Below, in pieces: positions 52,019 through 61,657 of a stretch of DNA of 64,000 nucleotides. The notes below the pieces were generated by a model. The model was not told the DNA's origin. It ran no database searches and worked only from the letters and a program-made list of their open reading frames with translations. Within the stretch, counting starts at the first letter, position 1, and every line of letters starts with the position of its first letter. This DNA comes from Rhizomicrobium electricum (GTDB lineage Bacteria; Pseudomonadota; Alphaproteobacteria; Micropepsales; Micropepsaceae). Both the position numbers and the translations under genes were made by a program. Location of the stretch: positions 62,001 through 126,000 of the forward strand of contig NZ_JAASQS010000007.1 in assembly GCF_011762045.1 (NCBI RefSeq). The letters are read 5' to 3'.

Positions 52019-53094
52019 AGATCCACGGCAAGCATTACCGCACCATCTGGACCCGCCCCGACGAGACGGTCGAAGTCATCGACCAGATCAAGCTGCCGCA
52101 TCGTTTCGAGACGGTGGTGCTGAAGTCGGCCGAGGACTGCGCCGAAACGATCCGCAACATGACCGTGCGCGGCGCACCGCTGATCGGCGCCACGGCGGCT
52201 TATGGCGTCGCGTTTGCGATGAAGAAAGACCCGTCGTCGAAGGCGCTGATCTCCGCGCTCGATCTCTTGGGGTCGACGCGTCCGACCGCGGTCAATCTCA
52301 AATGGGCGTTGAAGCGCATGCACGACGTGCTGCACGCCAAGACCCATGGCGAGCGTTTTGCCGAAGCCTGGGCGGAGGCCGCTGCGATTTGCGACGAAGA
52401 CGTCGAAGTCTGCCGTGCCATTGGCGCCAACGGCCTCAAGATTTTCCGCGAAGCCGCGGCGAAGAAACAGGGCACGCTCAATGTGTTGACCCATTGCAAT
52501 GCCGGCTGGCTGGCAACGGTCGACTGGGGTACGGCGCTGGCGCCGATCTACATGGCCTATAACGAAGGCATGGATATCCATGTCTGGGTCGACGAGACGC
52601 GTCCGCGCAATCAAGGCGCATCGCTCACGGCATACGAACTCGGCTCCCATGGCGTGCCGCACACCATCATCGCCGACAATGCCGGCGGTCATTACATGCA
52701 GCACGGCAAGGTCGATCTCTGCATCGTCGGCACCGACCGCGTCACCCGCAATGGCGACGTCGCCAACAAGATCGGCACCTATCTCAAGGCGCTCGCCGCC
52801 AAGGACAACGGCGTGCCGTTCTATGTCGCGCTGCCCGGTTCCACGCTCGACATGAGCCTGGCGCACGGCTCCGACATTCCGATCGAAGAGCGTTCGTCCG
52901 ACGAACTCCTCAAGATGACCGGCCGCTTGCCCGATGGCGGACTCGCCACGGTGGAGATCGCCGCGCCCGGCTCGCCCGGCGCCAATCCGGCCTTCGACGT
53001 CACCCCGGCGCGTCTCGTCACCGCCCTCATCACCGAACGCGGCGTGTGCGAGGCGAGCGAAGCGGGGTTGAAGGGGCTTTACCCCGACCGCTGA
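52015..53094 (+). CDS. mtnA: Methylthioribose-1-phosphate isomerase
   Basis: A 359-residue isomerase (aldose to ketose) of methionine salvage. [17 protein letters not shown] (about 43-59), the catalytic Cys in [13 protein letters not shown] (about 160), [19 protein letters not shown], and the Asp of [19 protein letters not shown] (about 240) are family motifs. [11 protein letters not shown] precedes them. mtnA overlaps the SecD-P1-like gene. The later steps (mtnB, mtnC or mtnW) are not in the window. Confidence 0.94.
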   Translation: MKIHGKHYRTIWTRPDETVEVIDQIKLPHRFETVVLKSAEDCAETIRNMTVRGAPLIGATAAYGVAFAMKKDPSSKALISALDLLGSTRPTAVNLKWALKRMHDVLHAKTHGERFAEAWAEAAAICDEDVEVCRAIGANGLKIFREAAAKKQGTLNVLTHCNAGWLATVDWGTALAPIYMAYNEGMDIHVWVDETRPRNQGASLTAYELGSHGVPHTIIADNAGGHYMQHGKVDLCIVGTDRVTRNGDVANKIGTYLKALAAKDNGVPFYVALPGSTLDMSLAHGSDIPIEERSSDELLKMTGRLPDGGLATVEIAAPGSPGANPAFDVTPARLVTALITERGVCEASEAGLKGLYPDR

Positions 53095-53155
53095 TCCGTT
53101 TTGACGAAGCCGTTGACGGTGCTAGCTTCGCGTCGGATGCGACGCGGGGGCGGTG

Positions 53156-55345
53156 ATGCGTACCGGGTATATCGTTTTGGCTTTGGCGCTGGTTCTGGCT
53201 GTGTGGCGGAGCCAGACGCCCACGCCGGCCGCCGTCAATGCGCCGGCGAGCGAGTTTTCCGCCGCGCGCGCCTTCACCGACATCAACGCCATCGCGCAAG
53301 CTCCGCATCCGGTCGGCAGCGCCGAGCATGAGCGGGTCCGGGCCTATCTCGCCGCGCGGATGACGGCGCTCGGCCTGTCGCCGCGGTTGCAGTCGGCGCG
53401 TTCGACCCAGCGTTTCGGCAACCGCATCGTCTCCGCTCCGGTCACCAACATCATCGGCACGCTCAAGGGCAAGGATTCGACCAAGCCTGCGGTCCTGGTG
53501 ATGAGCCATTACGACAGTGCGCCGGATTCGCCGGGCGCCGGCGACGACAGTGCCGGGGTCGCCGCGGCGCTCGAAATCGCCCGTGCCATGAAGGCGTCGG
53601 GCGTGCCGGACCGCGACGTGATCTTCCTCGTCACCGATGGCGAGGAACTAGGCTTGATGGGCGCGGCCGCGTTTTTCCATCAGGATCCGCTCGCCGCGCA
53701 TGTCGGCGCCGTGATCAATTTCGAAACCCGCGGCGATTCCGGTCTTGCCGCCATGTTCGAGACCGGCCCCAAGAATGCCGATGCGGTGGCGATGTATGCG
53801 GCGCAGGCGCCGCGCCCGTCGGCCAATTCGCTGTCGCGCGTGATCTACAAGAACATGCCGAACGGCACCGATCTTTCCATCGCGCTCGAAAAAGGTCTGC
53901 CGGGGCTGAACTTCGCCTTCATCGGCGACGAAGCGGCGTATCACACCCCGCTGGCCACGCCCGCTCATCTCGATCTCGGCAGTGTGCAGCACATGGGCGA
54001 TCAGGCCTTGGGCGCCGCCCGTGCCTTTGCCGTCCGTCTTCCGGTGCAGGCGTCCGACGCGGTGTATTCCGACGTGCTGGGCTTCTTCTTCATCCAGTAT
54101 CCCTTGTGGTTCGGCTGGGTGGTGCTGGCGTTGGCCGCCGTGCTGACGCTTTACGGCATCCGGGCCGCCGGCAAGGTGGCGCCGCCGTCCTGGGGTGGCG
54201 GGATCATTGCGGCCGTGCTTGTGATTGTCGTGCCGGCTGCGGCGCTGGTCGGCGCCGGTCTGACCTTCGGCGGCCTCAATCATTTCCTGCGCCTGGCGCA
54301 TTTCGATTTCCTGCTGGCGGGTGCGGGCGCCTTGGCGGTCGGGCTGGCGCTGGCGGTGGCGGTGCCGTTCCTGCAGCGTCCGATCCGTCCGGCGGCACTG
54401 TGGCAGGTTCTGCTGCTGCTGCTTTTGGTCTTGGGCACGCTGGCCCAGGCGCTGGTTCCGGAAGCCGCCTTCATGCTGGTGTGGCCGGTTCTGATCGGCG
54501 GCGCGATGGCGAGTGTGCGCTTCGGGATCGCTCGCGGCCGCGGCGGTGCCATTTCGCAAGGCGTTTGCGTAGGTCTGGCGCTGGTGCATCTGGCGATGAC
54601 GGCTGCCGCCGCGATCGCCTTGTTCACGGCGCTCGGTGTCGATTTGCCGGTCGTGCTGATGATGCCGCTCCTCACCGGCTTGCCGATCCTCTTGCTGCTG
54701 CCGACCGCCAAGCCGCAACGTTCGCTGCCGCTCGTGATCGTTGTCGCCGGTGTTGCGCTGTTCGCTTACGGCCGCTTCGCTGCGCCGAAGCCGGCCCATC
54801 CCGCGCCGACGCAGGTGCGCTACGTCAAGGATCTCGATACCGGCAAAGCCTATCGCGTGGCCTATGCCGGAACGCTCGATCCGTGGGCCCAGAAGGCTCT
54901 GGGCGAGGCCCGCAATGCGCCGCTGCCGTGGGCGGGCGGGCGCACCGTGTGGTGGGCTCCCGCCGACGCCGCCAACGTGCCCGATACCGACGTGGTGCTG
55001 TTGCGCGACGGCGGCCGCTTGCGGATCGCGGTGCAGCCGCGCCCCGGTGCGTTGTCCGTCGCCGTGACCGTGAAGAGCGAGATACCCTTGGCCGCCTCCA
55101 CGTTCGATGGCCTCAAACTCGCGTCCGGCACGCGGCAGGAATTCGATATCCATGCGCCCGGCAAGGACGGTTTTTCATGGGCCGTCGACGCGCCGAAAAG
55201 CGGCAAGGTGGAGGTCGTGGTCACGACCCGTTATCCCGAGTGGCCCGCGGGTGCGACCCCGCTGCCGGCGCTGCCCAAAGAACGCATGGCGTTCGCCGGC
55301 CATGGCTGGACCGAAACGGTCAAGCAACGCACCTGGACGCCCTAA
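53156..55345 (+). CDS. Membrane-anchored M28 aminopeptidase
   Basis: A 729-residue protein. A short N-terminal anchor is followed by an M28 metallopeptidase domain with zinc ligands in MSHYDSAPDSPGAGDDSAG (about 118-136) and DGEELGLMGAA (about 161-171). Then come six or more membrane helices from about 300 to 545 and a C-terminal extracytoplasmic domain. The arrangement resembles ER metallopeptidase 1-type enzymes. It cleaves amino-terminal residues of peptides in the periplasm or at the membrane. ATG 53156 is preferred over GTG 53153. Confidence 0.9.
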   Translation: MRTGYIVLALALVLAVWRSQTPTPAAVNAPASEFSAARAFTDINAIAQAPHPVGSAEHERVRAYLAARMTALGLSPRLQSARSTQRFGNRIVSAPVTNIIGTLKGKDSTKPAVLVMSHYDSAPDSPGAGDDSAGVAAALEIARAMKASGVPDRDVIFLVTDGEELGLMGAAAFFHQDPLAAHVGAVINFETRGDSGLAAMFETGPKNADAVAMYAAQAPRPSANSLSRVIYKNMPNGTDLSIALEKGLPGLNFAFIGDEAAYHTPLATPAHLDLGSVQHMGDQALGAARAFAVRLPVQASDAVYSDVLGFFFIQYPLWFGWVVLALAAVLTLYGIRAAGKVAPPSWGGGIIAAVLVIVVPAAALVGAGLTFGGLNHFLRLAHFDFLLAGAGALAVGLALAVAVPFLQRPIRPAALWQVLLLLLLVLGTLAQALVPEAAFMLVWPVLIGGAMASVRFGIARGRGGAISQGVCVGLALVHLAMTAAAAIALFTALGVDLPVVLMMPLLTGLPILLLLPTAKPQRSLPLVIVVAGVALFAYGRFAAPKPAHPAPTQVRYVKDLDTGKAYRVAYAGTLDPWAQKALGEARNAPLPWAGGRTVWWAPADAANVPDTDVVLLRDGGRLRIAVQPRPGALSVAVTVKSEIPLAASTFDGLKLASGTRQEFDIHAPGKDGFSWAVDAPKSGKVEVVVTTRYPEWPAGATPLPALPKERMAFAGHGWTETVKQRTWTP

Positions 55346-56013
55346 GCCCCGTGCGCGCGGAAGAAGTCGAGCGTGCGGTCGCGCGCGAGGCGCGCCGCTT
55401 CGGGATGGTGATGCGTCGGGCGTGACGAATTGAATCCGTGGCCGGCGTCGTAGAGATGGATTTCCACCTCCGGTCGCGCGCGCTTCAGGTGATCGACGCG
55501 GTCGAGCGGGATGGACGTATCGAGCCGGCCGAAGTGGCAGACCACCGGGCATTGCGGCACCTCCTCGGCCACGTCGGGGGCCAGCTTGCCGTAATAGCTC
55601 GAAACCGCGGAGAGTTCGTCCGAGCGGCAGGCGAGCGCCCAGGCCACCGATCCGCCGTAGCAATAGCCCACCGCATAGACGAGGCCGTTTTTCTTCAGCG
55701 CGTGAACGCAGGCTTTTGCGTCGGCAACGGACAGATCGAACGGATGGCGCTTGTAGGCGAGATCGACGCCTTTCTGCATCTCGTCGGCGCTGGCGATGAA
55801 GCCGGGTTCCTCGCGATCGAACAGCGACGGCGCCAGCACTTCGTAGCCTTCGCTGCAGAAGGAATCGGCGGTGTCCTTGATATGCTCGGTGAGGCCGAAA
55901 ATTTCCTGGATCAGAACGAGGCCGCCGCGGCGCACGCCGTACGGCTCGACGTGATAGACGCCGACGCTGGCGCCGTCCGCCATCGTCATTTCGATCATCT
56001 TGCCTTTGCACAT
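55342..56013 (-). CDS. Dienelactone hydrolase family protein
   Basis: A 223-residue alpha/beta hydrolase of the dienelactone hydrolase family. The nucleophile Cys is in VGYCYGGSVAWA (about 116-127), Asp in HFGRLDTSIPLD, and His in YDAGHGFNSS (about 190). Such enzymes open lactone rings or act on esters; the substrate is unknown. It converges with the M28 peptidase gene with a 4-base overlap of ends. ATG 55998 (MIEMTMADG) is an alternative start. Confidence 0.88.
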   Translation of the reverse strand: MCKGKMIEMTMADGASVGVYHVEPYGVRRGGLVLIQEIFGLTEHIKDTADSFCSEGYEVLAPSLFDREEPGFIASADEMQKGVDLAYKRHPFDLSVADAKACVHALKKNGLVYAVGYCYGGSVAWALACRSDELSAVSSYYGKLAPDVAEEVPQCPVVCHFGRLDTSIPLDRVDHLKRARPEVEIHLYDAGHGFNSSRPTHHHPEAARLARDRTLDFFRAHGA

Positions 56014-56161
56014 CGCGCGCCATCCCGGTCCACCGCTATAGCTTCGGCGAGGACCGGAACGGCGTCAATCAGGCGGGCGCTGGCTGCAAGCATGTTGTGC
56101 TTGCCAACAAACACGCTGCCCCGAAACGGAACGCTGACAGATTCTCAGGGGAGGCGACTGC

Positions 56162-57259
56162 CTAATTGTTGAACCGGAAGTGCATCACGTCGCCGTCCTG
56201 GACGACGTAGTCCTTGCCTTCGAGGCGGAATTTTCCGGCTTCGCGGGCACCGGCTTCGCCGCCCCCGGCGACGTAATCGGCATAGGCGATGGTTTCGGCG
56301 CGGATGAATCCGGCTTCGAAATCGGTGTGGATGACGCCCGCCGCCTGCGGCGCGCGCGAACCCCTGGTGACCGTCCAGGCCTTCGATTCCTTGGGACCGG
56401 CGGTGAAGAAGGTAATGAGCCCCAACAGATCGTAGCCGGCGCGGATCAGCCGGTTGAGGCCGGGTTCTTCGAGCCCGAGCGCGCTCAGGAATTCGGTGCG
56501 TTCCTCGGCGGCGAGTTGGGCCACTTCCTCTTCGATCCTGCACGAAATCACGATGGCACCGGCGCCCTGGCGCTTGGCCATTGCGGCCACGGCCTCGGAG
56601 AATTTGTTGCCGGTCGCGGCCGAACCTTCGTCGACATTGCAGGCATAGAGCACCGGCTTGCCGGTCAGAAGTTGCAACTGGCGGAACGGTTCTTTTTCTT
56701 CCGGCGTCAGTTCGACATTGCGGGCCGGCTTGCCGTCGCGCAGAAGGGTCACCGCCTTCATCATCAGTGCCAGCTGTTCCTTGGCTTCCTTCTCGCCGGA
56801 GTTGGCTTTCTTCTCGAGCGGCTTGATGCGCTTTTCGAGACTGTCGAGATCGGCCAGCATCAGTTCGGTCTCGACGGTGTCGGCGTCGCTCACCGGATCG
56901 ATGCGGTTCTCGACATGGGTGATGTCGCCGTCTTCGAAGCAGCGCAGCACATGCACGATGGCATCGACTTCGCGGATGTTGGCGAGGAACTGGTTGCCGA
57001 GGCCTTCACCCTTGGAGGCGCCGCGCACCAGACCGGCGATGTCGACGAAAGTGATCCGCGTCGGCACGATCTGGGCCGAGTTGGCGATCTTGGCCAGCGT
57101 ATCGAGCCGCGCATCCGGCACCGCCACGTCGCCGACATTCGGCTCGATGGTGCAGAAGGGATAATTGGCCGCCTGGGCCGCCGCCGTCTGCGTCAGGGCG
57201 TTGAAGAGGGTCGACTTGCCGACATTGGGCAGTCCGACGATGCCGCACTTGAAACCCAT
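56162..57259 (-). CDS. ychF: YchF, ribosome-associated ATPase
   Basis: A 365-residue Obg-family P-loop protein that hydrolyses ATP and binds the ribosome. The P-loop GLPNVGKSTLFNALTQT (about 8-24) and the FVDIAGLVRGASKGEGLGNQF G3 region (about 70-90) are present, with a coiled-coil insert (about 128-165) and a C-terminal TGS-type domain (AGVIHTDFEAGFIRAETI). It overlaps the pth stop by one base, in an rplY-pth-ychF operon that is common in bacteria. Confidence 0.97.
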   Translation of the reverse strand: MGFKCGIVGLPNVGKSTLFNALTQTAAAQAANYPFCTIEPNVGDVAVPDARLDTLAKIANSAQIVPTRITFVDIAGLVRGASKGEGLGNQFLANIREVDAIVHVLRCFEDGDITHVENRIDPVSDADTVETELMLADLDSLEKRIKPLEKKANSGEKEAKEQLALMMKAVTLLRDGKPARNVELTPEEKEPFRQLQLLTGKPVLYACNVDEGSAATGNKFSEAVAAMAKRQGAGAIVISCRIEEEVAQLAAEERTEFLSALGLEEPGLNRLIRAGYDLLGLITFFTAGPKESKAWTVTRGSRAPQAAGVIHTDFEAGFIRAETIAYADYVAGGGEAGAREAGKFRLEGKDYVVQDGDVMHFRFNN

Positions 57260-57897
57260 CAGGCTGTCTCCGGCTTTCCTCCCGGCCCTTTGGGCGCGGG
57301 CTTCGGTTTATGGTCTTGCGGTTTGAGGATCACGCCGACCCGGTTCATGAATCCGATCATGTCTTGGGTCGCGAAATGCGGTGCGGCTTCGGCGACGGCC
57401 CCGAGCATCGGGACGAGCCAATCCTCGTCGGCTTTGGAAAAATTCGCCAGCACATGGCCGACCACTTCGCGCTGGCCGCCGGGATGACCGACGCCGATGC
57501 GCACGCGATGGTAATCGGGGCCGAGGGTGGCGGTGATCGACCTGAGGCCGTTGTGTCCGGCATCGCCGCCGCCGGTCTTGGCCTTCAGCTTGCCGGCCGC
57601 CAGATCGATCTCGTCATGGATGACGACGAGGGCCGATGGCGCCAGCTTGAGGAAGCGCGCCGCCGCGCCGACCGATGCGCCGCTCTCGTTCATGTAGGTC
57701 ATCGGCTTCAAGAGGTAGGTCTTGCGCCGGCCGAGTTTGCCTTCCGCGATCTGGCCCTGGAATTTGGAGCGCCACGGTCCGAAGCCGTACTCGGCATGGA
57801 TGGTGTCGACGGCCATGAACCCGACATTGTGCCGGTTGCGGGCGTATTGCGTGCCCGGATTGCCCAGTCCGGCGACGAGAAGCGGGGTATCGGCCAT
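57259..57897 (-). CDS. pth: Peptidyl-tRNA hydrolase
   Basis: A 212-residue Pth that releases peptides from drop-off tRNAs. The start is ATG 57897. LLVAGLGNPGTQYARNRHNV (about 6-25) holds the catalytic His in RHNVG. YLLKPMTYMNESG, IHDEIDLAAGK and GGGDAGHNGLRSI (about 107-119) are family motifs. It lies between the L25 gene and ychF. Confidence 0.97.
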   Translation of the reverse strand: MADTPLLVAGLGNPGTQYARNRHNVGFMAVDTIHAEYGFGPWRSKFQGQIAEGKLGRRKTYLLKPMTYMNESGASVGAAARFLKLAPSALVVIHDEIDLAAGKLKAKTGGGDAGHNGLRSITATLGPDYHRVRIGVGHPGGQREVVGHVLANFSKADEDWLVPMLGAVAEAAPHFATQDMIGFMNRVGVILKPQDHKPKPAPKGPGGKPETA

Positions 57898-57972
57898 CGG
57901 CCACAAGTCCCAAAAATGCGAAAGGCGCGGCAGCACCTTGCGGTACTCCGCGCCCCGCAAATCCCGAAAGGA

Positions 57973-58728
57973 TTACTTCTTTTCCGGAGCCTTGGCAGCC
58001 GGGGCCTTGGCGCCAGCGGCCGGGGCCTTGGCACCTGCAGCCGGAGCGGCACCCGCCGCCGGGGCAGCACCAGCGGCCGGAGCAGCAGCGGCTTCGGCAG
58101 CCGGAGCGGAAGCCGCGGCGGCAGCGGCAGCGGCCGCGGCGCGGGCTTCTTCGATCACGTGCGTCGGGGCGACGATCGAAGCCAGCGTGATGTCCTTGTC
58201 CTTGATCACCGTGTGGGCGCCTTCCGGCAGCGACACATGGGAAACGTGCAGCGAATCGCGGATGTCCATCTCGGACACGTCGCAATCGATGTAGTCCGGA
58301 ATGTGCTCGGCCGGGCAAACCAGCTCAAGGGTATGGCTGACGACGTTGAGCACGCCGCCGCGCTTCAGGCCGGGCGACTTTTCCTGGCCGTGGAAACGGA
58401 CCGGGACGGCGATGCGGATGGTGGCGCCTTCGGGCAGACGCATGAAATCGACGTGGATCGGACGGTCGGTGACCGGATCCAGCTGCAGATCGCGCGGAAT
58501 GACGCGGGTGACCTTGCCGCCGTCTTCTTTGAGACGCAGCAGGGTGGTCAGGAAGGCGCCCTTTTCCAGGGTCAGCTCGAGCGCGTGGCGATCGAGTGCG
58601 ACGTTTTCGGGCTCCTCGTTGCCGCCATAGACGACAGCCGGGATCAGGCCTTTTTGACGGGTCTGGTAGTTGGGGCCTTTGCCGGTGCCTTGACGCGGCT
58701 GAACCGAGAGTTCCTGAATTTCGCGCAT
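57973..58728 (-). CDS. rplY: Ribosomal protein L25 (Ctc/TL5 type)
   Basis: A 251-residue L25 of the long Ctc form, binding 5S rRNA. The start is ATG 58728 (MREIQELSVQPRQGTGKG). The N-terminal L25 domain has LIPAVVYGG, and the second beta domain contains HVDFMRLPEGATIRIAVPV. The last ~55 residues are an Ala/Pro/Lys-rich tail with repeated AAGAAP and AAGAKAP units, typically disordered. It heads the rplY-pth-ychF operon. Confidence 0.95.
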   Translation of the reverse strand: MREIQELSVQPRQGTGKGPNYQTRQKGLIPAVVYGGNEEPENVALDRHALELTLEKGAFLTTLLRLKEDGGKVTRVIPRDLQLDPVTDRPIHVDFMRLPEGATIRIAVPVRFHGQEKSPGLKRGGVLNVVSHTLELVCPAEHIPDYIDCDVSEMDIRDSLHVSHVSLPEGAHTVIKDKDITLASIVAPTHVIEEARAAAAAAAAAASAPAAEAAAAPAAGAAPAAGAAPAAGAKAPAAGAKAPAAKAPEKK

Positions 58729-58914
58729 ATCGGTAAGTCCTTGATTGTACAGCAATTCGCGCGGGAGCCCTAGGTTCTCGCGGCCGCGAAGGGCTGGCTT
58801 GTAGCGGAAGGAAGGCGCAAAGGCAACGGCCGCGGCGTCTCGCCCCTGACATGGTACTTTCGGGCGCACCCCGTCAGGGCGCATGCTGCGGGTTCACAGC
58901 CGGGGGGCACAAGT

Positions 58915-60408
58915 ATGTGGCGTGCGGGTTTGGCGTTTTTGGTTCTGGCGTCCGGAGCCGCGTTCGGCAGTGCGTCGGGCAATCTCGACGAGGAATTGGG
59001 CCTTCTGCAGAGCGGTATCAACCGCGCCCAGGCCAATGACTGCGCCGGCGCCGTACCGCCTCTCAAACAGGCGGTGGATGCGCCCGCGTTCAGCCAGTTG
59101 AATGATCGCCAGCAGTACATCGGGGTCCGCATTCTGGCGGTCTGCGCCTTCAGCACGCGCGACAACCCGACGGCGCTCAAGATGTCGCGCATCGCGACGG
59201 CCAGCAATTTCGCCGACAAGACCGATTGGTATTTCCGCACGCTGGCGTCCTGGGTCTCCGAGGATAAGGACGACGCCAGCCGGTCGCTCGAACGCTTGGT
59301 CACGTGGCCCGACCAGATTTCATTCCTCCAGGTCAGCACGCTCTATTCGATCCTGAACGGCAGCCAGGGCACGCCCGAAGGCGACGCCCGCAACGCCAGG
59401 ATCGTCAAGGCGCTATATGATGCCAAATGGCGTCCGACGGACGAACCGGAAGACAGTGCCGACGGCCTGTGGCAGCGCCATGCCCGTTATCTTCTGAAAG
59501 CCGGCAAGGTCGCCGAGGCGCGCAAGGTGGTGGCCTCGATCACCTGGGCCGGCTTTGTCGTCGATGCGCGGTCCGAAAAGCTGTTCGATCCGCTCGTTGC
59601 CGCCGATCCGGCCCGCTACGACATTCGCAAAGCCCATGAAGCGGCGGTGGTGCGCCTCAAGGCGCGCGTGGCGGCGACTCCCGACAAGATCAAGCCGGTG
59701 GTGGAGTTGACCTACACGTTTTATCAGCTCGACCGTCCCGAGGAAGGTCTGGCGCTGATCGACGAGAAGCTCGCTGCGATCAAAGCCGGCAAGAAATTCG
59801 CCGACCAGGACGAGGAGCTCAATTGGCTCTACGACCGGCGTGCCATGCTGCTCACGGAACTGGGGCGCACCGACGAGGCGATTGCTGCGTTCAAGGCCGG
59901 ATCGCAGTTCGGCGAAGGTGGCGCCAACGTCAGCCAGACCATCAATCTCGCCGATACCTATTACAGCCTCGGCCGGCCGGCGGAGGCGATCAAGGTTCTC
60001 GCGAATTTCGATCCCAAGAACGCCAGTCCGTTCGGCGCCATGGCGGCGCAAGAGGCGCGGGTCTGTGCCTATGCCCAGCTGGGCGACAAACCGGCGCTCG
60101 CCAAATCTCTGGAATTTGTCCAGGCCCATGCCGGCGATGCGCCCGGCATAGCGATGCAGGCTCTCTTGTGCGCCGGCGAGGAAAACGAAGCCGCCGCGCT
60201 GACGCTCAAATTCCTCGGCGATGAAAAGCACCGCAATGACATGCTGGAACGGCTGCATACCAGTGTCGAGCCGGCCAAGGGCGTGGACATGCCGTTCGCC
60301 AAGCTGTTGCGCGAGCGGCGGCTGGCTCTCGCCAAGCGTCCGGAGATCGTCGCGGCGGCCGAAACCTTCGGCCATATCCTCGACCTGCCGCTGGTGACCG
60401 CTTGGTAG
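58915..60408 (+). CDS. Exported TPR-like repeat protein
   Basis: A 497-residue protein with a signal peptide (MWRAGLAFLVLASGAAFG, cleavage near 22) and otherwise helical repeat sequence typical of tetratricopeptide folds. An example is AEARKVVASITW with later GRTDEAIAAFKAG at about 320-333 and GRPAEAIKVLAN at about 360. The function is unknown; TPR proteins scaffold envelope complexes. It converges with the AI-2E permease gene, a single base apart. Confidence 0.78.
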   Translation: MWRAGLAFLVLASGAAFGSASGNLDEELGLLQSGINRAQANDCAGAVPPLKQAVDAPAFSQLNDRQQYIGVRILAVCAFSTRDNPTALKMSRIATASNFADKTDWYFRTLASWVSEDKDDASRSLERLVTWPDQISFLQVSTLYSILNGSQGTPEGDARNARIVKALYDAKWRPTDEPEDSADGLWQRHARYLLKAGKVAEARKVVASITWAGFVVDARSEKLFDPLVAADPARYDIRKAHEAAVVRLKARVAATPDKIKPVVELTYTFYQLDRPEEGLALIDEKLAAIKAGKKFADQDEELNWLYDRRAMLLTELGRTDEAIAAFKAGSQFGEGGANVSQTINLADTYYSLGRPAEAIKVLANFDPKNASPFGAMAAQEARVCAYAQLGDKPALAKSLEFVQAHAGDAPGIAMQALLCAGEENEAAALTLKFLGDEKHRNDMLERLHTSVEPAKGVDMPFAKLLRERRLALAKRPEIVAAAETFGHILDLPLVTAW

Positions 60409-60409
60409 T

Positions 60410-61462
60410 TCAGCGCTTGCGGTCTTCGAGCACGTCCTCGATGTAGAGTTTCTGCACCAGGACCCAGACCGCGACCGACAAGGGCGTCGCCAGGATGGCG
60501 CCCCAGATGCCGAACAGCGGCGCGAACACCAGGATGGCGAGGAGGTTGAAGATCGCCGGCAGCGACACCGCCCAGCGCTGCAACAGCGGCTGGCTGACAT
60601 AGGCCTCGATGGTCAACACCACGAGATAGACCATGGCGGCGTAGAGCGCGAGGATCGGCTTGACGCTGAAGGCGAGCAAGAGGCCCGGAATGGTGGCGAT
60701 CGCCGGCCCGATATAGGGCACGAACACTGCCGCGCCCGACAGCACCGCCAGCGCGAACGGCAGCGGCACGCCGATGGCCCACATGCCGATGAAGGTCATC
60801 ACGCCCAGAAGCACCATGTCGAGCGTCATGCCGAACAACCAGTTCTTGAGCGCCAGGCCGATGGCGTCGAGCACCTGATGGACCCGCATGCGTTTGCGCG
60901 GCGGGATCAGGCGCATCATGCCGTTGACGTAGAGTTGCGGGTCGGCGGCGAAATAGATGCCGACCACGATCATCAACAGCGCTTCGCCGAGGCCGCCGAG
61001 GACGCCGCCCGCCCAGGGCAGGGCCGCCATCAGGCGTTCAGCCGGATTGCCGCCGGTGTGGAGCGCTCCCAGGATCTGGCGCCCGAGCAGGGATCCGTTG
61101 AGCCAGGTCTGGGCGGTCTCCAGGGTCTGCGGCAGCCGGTCGGCGAGCGACGAGAACTGGTGCCCCGCCATGGCGCCGAAGAAATAGAAGAAGGCGATGG
61201 CGACGGCGGTGAGGTTGAGCACCGTGTGCAGCAGCGCCATGCGGTCGGAGATGCGTAAGAGCCGTCCCCAGGGCCCGGCGAGATTGCGCAAGGCGACCGC
61301 CACCACGATGCCGCCGAAGGTCAGGATCAGGACCAGCGACACCTGCCACAAGACCAGCATCATGCCGATCACGAAGGCGGCGATCAGGACGCGGCGCAGG
61401 AACTGGCCGTCGGCCGAGGGTGGATGCGGGATGCTCCCGCGGGGCGCTTCGAAGTCGTCCAT
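60410..61462 (-). CDS. AI-2E family permease
   Basis: A 350-residue membrane protein of the AI-2E/PerM family, with eight likely helices. The start is ATG 61462. The family segments are LILTFGGIVVAVALRN (about 45-60), LLMIVVGIYFAADP, and FALAVLSGAAVFVPYIGPAIATIP (the conserved P-Y-I-G-P). Members move small molecules or drive secretion; despite the name few handle autoinducer-2. It is divergent from the nitric oxide reductase. Confidence 0.9.
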   Translation of the reverse strand: MDDFEAPRGSIPHPPSADGQFLRRVLIAAFVIGMMLVLWQVSLVLILTFGGIVVAVALRNLAGPWGRLLRISDRMALLHTVLNLTAVAIAFFYFFGAMAGHQFSSLADRLPQTLETAQTWLNGSLLGRQILGALHTGGNPAERLMAALPWAGGVLGGLGEALLMIVVGIYFAADPQLYVNGMMRLIPPRKRMRVHQVLDAIGLALKNWLFGMTLDMVLLGVMTFIGMWAIGVPLPFALAVLSGAAVFVPYIGPAIATIPGLLLAFSVKPILALYAAMVYLVVLTIEAYVSQPLLQRWAVSLPAIFNLLAILVFAPLFGIWGAILATPLSVAVWVLVQKLYIEDVLEDRKR

Positions 61463-61657
61463 GGAACTCACCGATTCGCTCCCGAAGATACACGTTTTTT
61501 GCGACACGGCCGCGCCGTTTCTGGAGGCGGCGCCGTCCGGGCGGCGGCAGACCCGACGAATTGTCAGGGGCGGGTGCAATTGCAGCAAAATGAAGTACGC
61601 GTTATGCATATTTAATCGTCGCCGGAGCAACCGGCGCGCAACACGGGAGAGACGGGC

